From positions 18,184,868 to 18,248,867 of the forward strand of contig OX424555.1 of assembly GCA_949152475.1 (NCBI GenBank): 64,000 nt of DNA, read 5' to 3'. Under the pieces are notes generated by a model. That model ran no database searches. It was not told the DNA's origin and saw only the letters and a program-made list of their open reading frames with translations. Numbering within the stretch: position 1 is the stretch's first letter; every line of letters begins with the position of its first letter. Below are positions 20,939 to 32,300 of the stretch, one piece after another. The position numbers and the translations under genes were made by a program. Source of the DNA: Terebella lapidaria. Taxonomy: Eukaryota; Annelida; Polychaeta; Terebellida; Terebellidae.

Positions 20939-22537
20939 TTTGGAGAGAATAAAAAATGCACTGGCACAAGATAATTGTAAGAGTAACACATAACATAAAA
21001 CAGCAATAAAAATTCAATGAGCGACATTGAACAAATTTTGTTGGATTATTTAAGTCTGCTTCTGACTAAAAGTTCTTCAAGGTTTTGATGCTTCTTGTAA
21101 GCTGTTGCAATTTTAATATCACCACCAGCACTCTTGTTGAGTTGTTTCATATGCTTTTTAACAATTTGGGCCGAAAGAGCACCTGTTTTTGAGAAGGGTA
21201 CTATATACACCAGGTCGAATTTATTTTTACTTTTGTTCAAAGGGTCATACTTTGTAAATTTTTGAATGTTGAGGCCATGAGGTTCGAAAGTGCCTAAAGT
21301 ATCAATCCAACAATATTCCCTTTCAAGTCGCCATTGTTTGTTTAAAAGTTCATCACCAAGATCGGAAACCTGCTCAATCGGCAAAAGAGAAAAACAATCG
21401 ATGGAAAATTCAGTTTTGCTGTGAAATTTAGATAGATGACTGTATAATGCATTTTCCTCATTGCAGCCAGTTATTGCAGCACGGTGACGATTGTTTCTGA
21501 ATTTGAGTGATTTACCGGTTTCACCTACATATTGTTTCTCGCAAAGCTTACAAGTGTATAGATAAATTATATTTTCTGAGTTGCAATCCAAAGATGAGTT
21601 GATTGAGTAGGTTTGTTCAAAAACTGATCCTGAGAAATTTTGACAATTTAGAACTAAATGACATGTTTGACATAGTCTAGAATTACAAGGTTTTGAGCCA
21701 GATGAGCTGGAAGTGGGCAATTGAAAATCAGCACCTAGCCTTTCCTCACTGTTTAGAATTCTCAATGTTTCATTCTTTATTTTGCGAAGCCAACGTTTTG
21801 AATAGTTACGTTTCGAAAGTGCCTTGAATAATGTTTGGCAAGCTAATTCAACATCATCTGGATAGGAGCAAATTTGGAAAAATCGAAAAACTTGGGACTT
21901 GATTAGTCCTTTATAAGTGTGCTTTGGATGAAAAGAGAGCTTATGCAGCAACTGATGAGTATCCGTTGGTTTGAAGAAAACTTTTGCTTCTAATGTGTTT
22001 TCTTTGCTCCTGAACAAAGTAGTATCCAGAAAATTAACTGAATCAGTGCTAATTTCAGCTTTGAACTTGATTGATGCCCTATGTGAATTGAATATTTCGA
22101 GAAACTGATTAAATTTGGAAGTGCCGTGTGGCCAAATGAGGAAAATGTCATCTAAATACCTATAATAGCAATCTGGTTTGAATGGACACATTTGTAATGC
22201 TTGCTTTTCAAATTCAGCCATATAAATATCTGCATAATGAGGTGCATATTTCTGACCCATGGCTGTGCCTGAAACTTGTAGGAATGTCTTACCGTCAAAT
22301 TCAAAGTCATTACATTTAAGTGAGATTTCCAATAATTCTATTATACCTTTGAATAGTTCATTGTTTTTCAGAGTCGGGAATGCATTTTTAATTGCTTGGA
22401 TACCTTCTTCATGATTTATATTAGTATACATACTTTCAACATCTAAAGTGATTAGTAAAGAATTTGGATCTAGTTCAAACCCTCTCACTTTATCTAAAAA
22501 GTCATACGTGTTTTTTATATATGATGGATGCTTATTT
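20939..22537 (-). mobile_element. 5'-truncated Penelope-like element, same family as the full copy
   Basis: It corresponds base for base in length (1,599 bp) to 7,187-8,785 of the full element, reading on the minus strand, and ends at the same CTCTCCAAA. It is flanked by an 18-bp direct repeat, CTTGTGTTCAGTGTCTGT, at 20,921-20,938 and 22,538-22,555. The 5' end is cut inside the RT, before motif A. This copy fixes the element's 3' terminus. Confidence 0.92.
21046..22537 (-). pseudogene. RT/GIY-YIG ORF of the truncated PLE
   Basis: Open from the truncation point to the normal stop, with RT motifs A-C (YRYLDDIF), the Cys linker and the whole GIY-YIG nuclease. It differs from the full copy by a scatter of residues, for example FPTLKNNE for FPTLANNE. 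The frame happens to run on upstream for about 44 codons into flanking DNA (to 22,668), which is a chance chimera. It lacks the N-terminal RT region and ORF1, so it is a non-functional copy. Confidence 0.85.
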
Positions 22538-22555
22538 CTTGTGTTCAGTGTCTGT

Positions 22556-23120
22556 GTGTATGTATTTTTTTTCGTTCGCAGAGCATGTATTGTCGAAAAC
22601 TGTGGTATTGATCGTTGGTAATGTGTTAAAGTCGGAATGGGTGCCCAGTCAACACCACTGACTTCCACAGTGATAAAGAAGTGTCTTACTGGAGTTGAAA
22701 ATTGTAACTGAATATGTACTATCGCCCGGAAGTTTGATGGGCGGATTTAAACCGTTACGATTTTTTCTTGCTGCAAGTGCCAGCACTTCTACCACCATTC
22801 GATAGATGGGGACACTGTACGGGGAAAAGTTTGGGGAAAAAATGCATGCCCAATTTTAATGTTGATCACTGGTTCAGCATTTGATATGGCACTGTAACCA
22901 ACACTCGATATGGGGACACTATACCAATATTTTTTACATATATGCTTATTACGTACTGTTAAGTACACCCGTCCTCAAGGCATCAATTTAATTAAAATTG
23001 AAAAGTTGGAAGAATAGCTTGTTAGAGATCGATTTGGTTTATAATAATCTAGTCTATATGGGGTTGTTTATAGTAACTGTATCACTGATGCCTATGTTGA
23101 TGCCAATTCATGTCACTTTT
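22556..23120. other. No recognised gene
   Basis: Right flank of the truncated PLE. A short word, ATGGGGACACT(A/G)TAC, occurs twice (22,806 and 22,912). Nothing else is seen. Confidence 0.4.
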
Positions 23121-23345
23121 CTCGGTTACCGCCCTCGATAACCTATGGCCGTGGCGTTGCGTCGGTCTACATTTTTATCTTTAAAGTTTTCAGTCGAATC
23201 TTTCTGAATTTTTGCACAATAATGACTAAAAATCTTTGAAGGGGGAAGTATTCTTCAGTTTTTTTAATTTTCGCAATTTGTCCAAAAATGCAGCCAATTT
23301 TGCCGATAAACGGCCAATTTTGGTCTTTGGCGGCCATTTTCTCAA
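23121..23345 (+). mobile_element. GGTTACC-family fragment
   Basis: CTCGGTTACCGCC, then CGATAACCTATGG, ACATTTTTATCTTTAAAG and the 'TTTGGCGGCCATTTTCTC' block match the 5' part of the family. It is truncated before any satellite part. Confidence 0.6.
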
Positions 23346-23559
23346 ATACTGTCTGATCAGATTTGACACAAGTAGACACAAGGATCATTGCCTCCAGTGA
23401 TAAGCCCTTCTCATTTGAAGAACTCTGTGAATACCGTGTCCCAGTTCCGATCACTTTGCTTGAGTCCATACTTCTTCAAGTGACATGTGGGCTTGCAACC
23501 ATTCTTGTCTGTAACCTCAAATCCAGGAGGCCGTTGGACGTAGATATCCTTGTCGATAG

Positions 23560-25535
23560 GTGCATTGAGGTACCCCCCCCCCCCCCTTCGCGTCCATCTG
23601 GTGTAACTAGAGACTGTCGTTCACTGCCATCTGTAGGAGGATTCGAATTGTTGTGAAGCAAGTTGTGGGTGAGAATGTTTCGTAATAGTCCAGACCTTGA
23701 ACCTGTGAATATCCTTTTGCGACATATCGAGCCTTGAACTTCACCTCATCACCTGTGCCTTGTTTCAGTGTGTACACCCACTTTCCTCGTGTTTCGCTGT
23801 GATCGGCTGGCAGTGTTGTCAACTCCCATGTGTCGTTTTCATTGAGCGCAGTAATTTTAGCATCCATTGCTGCTGCCCACTACTCAGCATGTTCAGATTG
23901 GACTGCTTGTTCATAAGTTTTGAATATGACAGGCACTTAGTCTACTGTGTATGCATAGTCCACCCTGATTGCACATTGGTAATCTTGTAGATATGCTGGC
24001 TTCTATCTGTTTGTTCGCAAGTTGTATTTCTTCGGCTCAGTTTCAGCTCCTGTGTGCTGATCCTGTTCATGTGATGCTACAGGGTGTTGTGCTTCGTCAG
24101 CACCTGAGGTGTCGTCAGGGTCAGCCTGGCCTGCTGGTTCTGCTGTGTTATCACCAGCATCGTACTTGTCACTTGATGTTATTTGGGGTTCCCAACTGTC
24201 TTCATCGGCTGGTGGATCATGAACACGGACATTTCGTGAAGTCGTCACAGTGTTGTTTGACTGGTTTAGGATATAGCAACCCTGATTTAGTGGGTTTATG
24301 CCCAGAAACACACGTGGAAGTCCACGTCGGTCAAGCTTGCCTTTTGGTCCTTCTACAAAGACTACGTGGTGCGCCGAATTGGGTGGATGTGCTTCATCTC
24401 AGGTTTCTGTGTGGTCATTTTTTCCGGCGTTGGTAGCTCCGGTTCTGCAGGTATTGTGCATGTCTCACTGCATACTGCCAGAATGACTTGGACAATCCAG
24501 CTTCAGCAAGCAAACGTCATGACATTTCCAATAGACTTCTTCATATACGTTCCGACTTTCCATTTTGGAATGGAGAATATGGTCGTTTGCTTGATCCCGT
24601 TGTCTCGTAAGATCTGGCGGAGCGTTTTGCTTGTGTATTCCGGGCCATTATCACTGTGGAGTTCTTTCACCGAACCGATTGGCGCCACGTCGGCAATGAA
24701 GTTTTTGAGAGCATTGTCGGCAATGAAGTTTTTGAGAGCATTGTAAACGTCGTCCTTCGATCAAAGCAAGTAGACGAACAGCATGCTTGAATATCCATTG
24801 ACAAAGTTGACTATTTATCGAAAGCCGTCACGTGATCGTGGCTCAATTGGTCCACAGATGTTGGAGTGTACTCGTTGAAGAGGTTTCGTAGCCTTGGGCA
24901 CAACTTCGTCGTCACTTTTTTGGCGTTCATGTCTGCTTGTTCGCCAAACATGTTCAGACTTGTATATCCCTTGCTGAAAGTGACCTCTGCACCGGCTTCT
25001 GTTGCTGCTCGGACTGAGAGCAGGCTTGTTGGGAATCTAGGCGCCAGAAATGCGTCTTTCAGTATGACGTCACATATTCTCCCACTTGAGTCCAGCATGG
25101 TGTATTTCGCATCGCCCTTTGCCACTGCTAGCTCGTTGATGCGTCGACTGTCTGCCAGTCCAATGTAGTGGGGTTTTGGGTCGTGCGTATCATCGTAGGA
25201 GATGAAGTGCTCAGACTTGTTAATGATGTGACATGCCGCGCCACAATCGACAAGGAGACGGCTGCCATATGGTTCATCATCACAGGCTTGCTCGTCACGT
25301 GTCAGGAAAGAAAATGTGGCCGATGTTCGTGTTGTAGAAGTTGCTGGTTGTTTTTCTTGCCGAAACACACATTCAATGTGTTCCTGTTTGTGACAGTATT
25401 CGCACACCGGTTTTCTTTTCTCACGACAGTCACGGGTACTCCGCAGCTCCGTAACTTCGACCTTGCTCCAATGTTTATGGCCGAGTTTCAGTCGACATTG
25501 TGTCTTCTCGTGATTCACACTGAATGCCTTCAAGG
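23560..25535 (-). mobile_element. Ty1/copia LTR-retrotransposon fossil
   Basis: Minus-strand fossil of a copia-type element, in order from 25.5 kb down: zinc-knuckle end of gag with a CEYCHKQEHIEC motif and an aspartic-protease-like LLVDCGAACHI, a GAG-pre-integrase region, an integrase fragment (HSDNGPEYTSK), a tether region (PLNQGCYIL) and the start of the copia RT (NDTWELTTLP, then KARYVAKGYSQ). It is broken, with several breaks, and no LTRs are recognisable in the window. Probably fairly old. Confidence 0.85.
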
Positions 25536-25679
25536 CCTATAGGCCTATGATGTCTATAATGCTGGGAACATAGGCTCATACATAATACTCATACATTATG
25601 TTCAGGATGTTGAATTGTTTGGGTATGAGGATTATTTGCTGGTGGCCATCTTGGATGTTTCCATTTATTTTGTATTTAG

Positions 25680-26850
25680 TGCAGACATATCCCCTCAATC
25701 GACTTCTGCATGCCCAGAAACATAGGACCTGCTATTTATTGTTGTAGTGCAAATATTGACCGAGATATTGTAACATCGTATTTTAACTGCGAATTGTGGT
25801 CGCCAACGTGTATTTTTCCACTCATTTCCAATAAAAAAACCGACATATTGTGCATTTATTGCATACACAGACTCCATATTCGGCTTCTGCATGCTTGAAA
25901 ACATAGAAATAGACCTGCTATTCATCACCTTAGTGCAAATTTTGGCTCGGAAATGGCAATAACGTGAATCAACTGCAAATTGTGGCGGTCATTCGGGATT
26001 TTTTTTCTCACTCAGTTCCAACAAAGAATGATATGTTCTGCATTCATTGTGAAACAGACCCCACAATCGACTTCTGCATGCCTGTAAACATACGAATAGA
26101 CCAGCTATTTATAATTGTAGTGCGAATATTGACCAGGATACTGCAGCATCATGATTCAACTGCGAATTGTGGTGGCCACCTTGGATTTTTACTCTCTCTT
26201 TTCCAACGAAAAACGACAGATTTTGCATTTATTGCAAAAACAGACCCCATACTCGGCTTCTGCATGCTTGAACACATAGGAATAGACCTGCTATTCATCA
26301 CCTCAGTGCAAATATTGACTTGAATATGACAATATCGTGAATTAACTGCAAATTGTGGCAGCCATGTTGGATTTTTTTCTCTCAATTTCAACAAAGAATG
26401 ACAAGTTATGCATTTATTGTGAAACAGACCCCACACTCGACTTGTGCATGTATAAAAACATACAAATAGATCTGCTATTCATTATCTTAGTGCAAATACT
26501 GGCTGGGTGTCGCAACATCGTAATGTGACTGCGAATTGTGTTCACCATCTTGGATTTTTCCACTCATTTCCAACAAAAAATGACGAATTTTGCTGTTAGT
26601 GTAAGACGGACCCTAGCATCGACTTCTGCGTGCCTGAAAACATAGGAATAGACCCATTACTTATCATCTTACTGCAATTATTAGCTGAGATATTGCAATA
26701 ACTTGATTCAACGACAAGCATGGCAGCCATCTTGAATGTTTCGTCATAATTCCGGAATAATGAGAAATCCGGCATGGCCCTAAACCCAAAATGAAACCAT
26801 GTGTCATTGGCATCATTTGTGTCCATTTTAATGCTGTTACCACAATCCTT
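25680..26850 (+). repeat. About 184-bp diverged tandem repeat, 6 units
   Basis: The marker CGACTTCTGCATGC (or CGGCTTCTGCATGC) recurs near 25,700, 25,881, 26,068, 26,256, 26,439 and 26,621. Units share AACATAGGAATAGACC, GTGCAAATATTGAC and GCGAATTGTGG. Units are noticeably diverged, so the array is older than the others. No coding content. Confidence 0.8.
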
Positions 26851-27807
26851 TCAGATGTCTAAATATGTCTGCCCCACCATTATCAAATTGAACGATTTTC
26901 ACACCCTTATACTATATGAAAGTTCAATATGTAACCATAGATACCGAGGCATGACATAAGTTATCCTGGTGTTTTATTTTATTGTCATGAGTTCATTGTG
27001 CATGGACAATTCAATAAAACAAATATTTATTGATTTTTTTTACATTTCAGAATAAAAAATATTTAAATAAGTTGTGTGAAATTTCGATCATAAAAGCATT
27101 TTTTTCGTTGCCATGCAGGTTACCATGACAACTATGTATTGGCAGGTCATGACATCTTGTCGGATAGAGCATCTGCAAATCTATCAAAATGGACGTGAAT
27201 TTTCATAAAATATACAATATAGGCTCTGAGGAATGGTTATTTGCAGTCTGTGCATATTTTAAATATCCCCACCCATACTGTTGCTATGGCAACCAAAAAA
27301 TCACCCAAAGCATCATTTCAAAAATGGCCCCCCATTATTTTCATGAACTACAGACTCAGGGCTTTCAGAAAATATAGGTCCCGCTTGGTCCCTAAAAATG
27401 GTATGAAAAGTTGATTTGGCCCACGGACTATAACCTGAAAAATTGATAATCGAGGTCGGCCGTGTGACGACAAGTGTGTTCGTTGATGCGTGACACAAAA
27501 TTGAAAACCATTCAGTTTAAAATCCTGATAAAAACAGATATTATTCAGTGTATCCTGATGTACGATATAATGAAGGTGTTTCCATATTACCTTACCGACA
27601 AAATGGTGTTAAAATAGTTGTTCTAGCCCAGGTAGATCTGATAAAAATAGCTTGATAGCCTTAGCGAATTTTTAACGTGACTGCCTTCTCAAACGCCGAC
27701 ATTGCATTGCAGACAACAGAACGTTAACATAAACATAACCTGACCCCCAAACACAATAGAACTGGGTCAGATAATGTTCGGCGGATGGCTGCAGGGTGTG
27801 TTGCAGC
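26851..27807. other. No recognised gene
   Basis: AT-rich sequence. No repeat boundary or supported coding region is seen. Confidence 0.4.
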
Positions 27808-27960
27808 AACAGTTAACATTGGAGTAGATTGCAAACTTTTTAAATTTCCGCGATAGAAGTCTGAAATTTTGTATGAAATTGCCGTTTGACTCCCAGATGA
27901 ATTATGCAGGTAAGTTTTGATACGATACACCATTCAACATCACGATAATATCAGCAAAAC
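27808..27960 (+). repeat. Solo arm of the 19.7-kb inverted-repeat family
   Basis: AACATTGGAGTAGATTGC, GAAATTGCCGTTTGACTCCC and GATACGATACACCATTCAAC match the right arm at 20,035-20,160, including downstream sequence, so this family extends past the arm. Confidence 0.6.
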
Positions 27961-28010
27961 ACTGTGTAAACGAGTGAATTGTTTATAAGACAAATCTAAA
28001 ACTAGACTTA

Positions 28011-28933
28011 AGGCCCAGTCAGACTGAGTCGTACGATTTTATGGTCGCACGATCAGGCTCAAATTTGCTGAGTTACGACTGATCACCAGTGATCGCCATT
28101 GCAGTCGCAAGTAGCGACTGTTCATACGATTGGTCGTACGCTTGGTGGCACGATCACTGAAAGAATGGAAAATATTGATCGCAAGCAGTCGTACGACCAC
28201 GTGGCAGCGACCACCGACCTGTCGTGCCTTCAGTCGCAGCGACCACCGACCTGTCGTGCCTTCAGTCGTAGCGACCACCGACCTGTCGTACCTTCAGTCG
28301 TAGCGATCACCGACCTGTCGTACAACCAGTCGTTGCATTCAATGACCAGTCGTACGATAAATTGCGACCTTACGCACGACCGTCCGTCTGATTAGATAGA
28401 AGGGCACAAAACTTGAGCAGAAACCATATTTTGCAGTTTTATAGTTTACAAAAATCCTGAAAAATTTTGTTGTGTTGGGTAAAATATTTTTCACTGCACG
28501 TTTTATCCTCCTTTCGGGAAGCTTCAAACGGGTGTTACCACCAATCGTAAGGTCGTACTACCAGTCGGCACAGGTCGTGATTAATCACACCACTGATAAT
28601 GAAGTTGTACGACTGATTGCACCACTAGTCGCCAGGTTGTACGACTAGTAGCACGACCATTTTGGTTTGTCAATAACGTGCGACAATGTCCGATTGGTGG
28701 TGCCACCTTTCCCGACTGGTGGCACGATTGTGTAAGACCAACGTGCGACCAGAGATCGTAGGTTGGAAGTTTTGAACATGTCCATCGACCTTGCTGCGAC
28801 TAGTTTCTTGTTTGCGACCATTCATGACCTGTACGACCAGTCGTACGTTCGTGTCACGATTTGTCCACGATTACAAAAAATTTAGGTCGTAGCGAGGTCG
28901 TATCTTGGTCGTATCGTCAGTGTGACTGGGCCT
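28011..28933. mobile_element. Harbinger-like foldback MITE with TTA target duplication
   Basis: 923 bp flanked by TTA (28,008-28,010 and 28,934-28,936). Ends are AGGCCCAGTCAGACTGA and TCAGTGTGACTGGGCCT. Inside, many GTCGTACGAC and TAGTCGTACGACC-type words pair across the element. At about 28,195-28,335 there are four tandem 30-bp units containing CGACCACCGACCTGTCGT. No ORF of interest. A 3-bp TWA duplication is the hallmark of PIF/Harbinger; the family assignment is inferred. Confidence 0.75.
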
Positions 28934-29397
28934 TTACTATCACGGGTTTTAACGAGCGCAATGAGTAGATGTCGACCATTGCTTGAATGAAGGCGATAAC
29001 TATTTTGCTAATCGAACACAATCTGCAATTATATCGGTAACAGAATACCGGTGATCGAAGCAGGTACGTGAAGCGATTGATTATTCAGCCGTTGGTGCGC
29101 CTTCTAACAATGCAGATCCGACTGGCGTGAGTTCTGAATATTAACATTAGTGGTCTACAGGCGTACATTTGTCAACCTTACTCAAGCGAATAGTGCATGT
29201 GATCTTTTCCCTCCGTGTGTATTATTCATCTGACATTGGAAAGGTGATTCGGGGTGCCAGGGTACATATTGATCCTTCAGACTCCGGTGACGTTCGCAAC
29301 TCACGTGCATAGCTGAACAGTAAGGCAACAGTTGTTGGGAGTTGTGGAACGATACGAGAGGGAATTATTTATATCTGAACTTACTTGAGAGTGAACA

Positions 29398-32300
29398 ATG
29401 TCGAACGACATTTGGTTCATATTGGCCATCTGTTTTATGTCCGGTAAGTTTATGTTGCAGGCAAATTATTTCGAGCATGTGCATAATAATATCATTTCGT
29501 GTGATATGTACTTCTGGATAATTGACAGAAATTCTGATTCATTTGGTCGTATAGTCATTGTCCTAGATGTATATATTGAATACTCCTAATGCACTGTAAT
29601 CATTGTAAAATGGATGTCATTTGGGACTGTTTCGCTTGTGTATATAGATGGTAGAACTTGAAATGTTAAAAAGGCTTGAAATAAGGGCCCAAATTAGCCG
29701 TTGTGGCCCCGGGTTTGGCCAATAGTTCATATCTTTGGAACTTCGGAACTCAAGCAAACTATTCAGTAACTTTTCAATCTCACATGTGGATGGCATTAAG
29801 GACTGTTCAGCTTGTGTATGGAGAAAGAGGACCTATTCCTCCATACACAATCGCTAGAAATGCCCAAATTGTAGGGTCGAAGGGCATAAAAATGCACCTT
29901 TTGGCACTTTGCTCGAAATCTATTTAGTACCTTTCTCTCGAATGCAAAAGGTGGATGGCATTTAGGACTGTTTAGCTTGTGTATGGAGAAAGAGAACATT
30001 GAATCATTCGAAAGGCCCTGAATGTAGGCCCAAAAGGTCCTGAATAGCCACAGTGTCACTTTTTGAATCTGCGCGCGCAACTAGAATCCGTGCGAGCGTG
30101 CTGAGAATCGTGAATGGATAACCTCCGTGAAATGGATCCTGACCTTGAATTTGACCAAACTTTGCCTTGAGTGGTAAATCTCAAGGTCACGTCCAAAATT
30201 ATATGTGTAATTTGACATATACATACTAGACGACTGCAGATAGAGCGCAGGTTTGTATTATTCACGTATGGACAGCCATATATTGCGAATCTCTTCTTAG
30301 TTTTGGAGTTGACCTCAGATGACCATGAGTGGTAAATCCAGAGTTCACACCTGACCTTAGATGTGTTAATACACCAGTTTACGGTTCCGTTATTCATGAG
30401 GCTAGTATCATTTAAACACATGTGCGTGCTCGGGACTGTCATAGTATGGTGTCCAATCGAGGCCTTTTTAGTATCGCAAAACCAAGGGACCAGATAACGA
30501 CGCGAAGTAACAAAAAAGCGACGCGGATTCTTGTTGCCGGTTTCTTCAACGCCTAGCCCTACGTGAAAAACAGCAATTTTGTAATTTTTTTTCACGCATT
30601 CTGTTGGTAAAGAAAACTAGACGTGTATTCCAAAAAAAAGGATAACAGCATAATATATGAAAGTTGAAAAGGTCGTCTTGTGTGGCACACGTGTAATCAA
30701 TGTAAATAATATTCAGAATATAATTTTAATTTTCTTCAGAGAATGTTCGTTCATATGTGCTGCTGAGTGAACTAGATAATTCCAATTGCATCAAAATGAG
30801 TGGCCATTCAACACGTAGGCTAATTCGAGGAACGTTGCAATAGCGTAGGGAGAACTACCAAACATTTTGCTTCAGATTTACGGCATGCAGGCTGCCTTTA
30901 TGTTGTATTGTCGTTGATGAATTCAGAATACCAAGTATAGGCCACAAGATAGTGGAGAACATTAATTGATAATACATTATGTGGTGATGTGGACAGAATT
31001 ACGTCGCCAGGTTTTTGGTTTCACCACGGTGCGCTTTGTGGTTGATGTTGCATTGTCAGATTGGTGTCATATACTTTAGCACCAACATGGATATGATCGC
31101 TGTGTGCAGTTTTTCGTGTCGCCATTGTCCATTAATGTAAAACTGTCATTGCAGCGCCGTAGACCAAAATAGTCACCCTATCGCTGTGTGACAGGTGCCA
31201 TACTGAGAATGTTGCCAAGTGCAATTACCAGACTACCAGTTACGACACGACTGTAGAAAATCAACCATTCACCACGAAGCACGTGATTCTTTTTCATTTA
31301 AATAGTGTGATTTGATACACAATATCTAGATTGTCTCCCGATGCACCCAGTAGTACTGGAGTAATATTAGCACTTCTCATATTGTTCGGATATTGTTGAC
31401 ATTTAAAAGTCAACAAACTTTAAATACCAAAGATAACAGATTATGATAACACGAATAGTCTCTCAACAATATCAATTAATTCATCAAATCAATGACTTGT
31501 AGATAAATTTAGAATGTCGACATTTTTGTGCTGCACAAAATATTTTGCAAACTATTTCGCATCCCAGTTTTGTTAATCGCATCGTTCCTTCGGTATTGTA
31601 CAAATAGTGCACTGTTGATCTGCAAATACATGGAATTACTACCCGGGGCATGAACAGTCAGGTTACAGTCATAAATATTCTACAATTAGTAGACGAGGCG
31701 AAGCCGAGTGTAGTAATGTTTTTTGCCGAGGGTAGTAATTGCATGTACCTGCAGAGCAACAGTGCAGTATTTGTTTTATTATACAGAAAAATATAAATAT
31801 CTGTTGAAATCATTATCTAGTGATGAATACTATTTGCTATTCTTCAACATTTCTCGCATTCTGTATGACAATATGGGGATGTCAAGCAAATTACGTCATC
31901 ATTACAAAAACTACTTAATTCCATGTTATCAAAAAAGTCATCTTTTAGGACCGTTTTCCCAAAGGTGAGTGTAAGTAACGTTGAGGTATATATCAAACTA
32001 CTGCATGGCGAGTAATCGATATACGGGAACGTGTACTAGTACGTAAAATTGTTCAATGGCGATTGACCAATCACGACGCGGCGTTTTCGCTTGAGGTTCT
32101 CAGTAAATCGCATTGATCATTCTCCCCGTGGTAGCGAGAATTGAAATGGCTGCCATAGGACACCATAGCCTACAGTCCTGCAGCTGTCAACTTGTCAGTC
32201 GGTTCGATGAATTGATAGGAATGAAGAGAGTCCCGACCAGTTTTCCTTCTTGAACTGTCAGGAAGAAAGCTAGGATGGTCAAGGGGTCAGCTTGTAAAAT

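Noticed and set aside
22538-22668. N-terminal 44 codons fused to the truncated PLE ORF
   Set aside because: They lie in flanking DNA beyond the target duplication and are open only by chance.
30056-30595. 179-codon minus-strand ORF in the lectin intron
   Set aside because: It runs through dispersed AAGGTCA-type repeats; no domain features.
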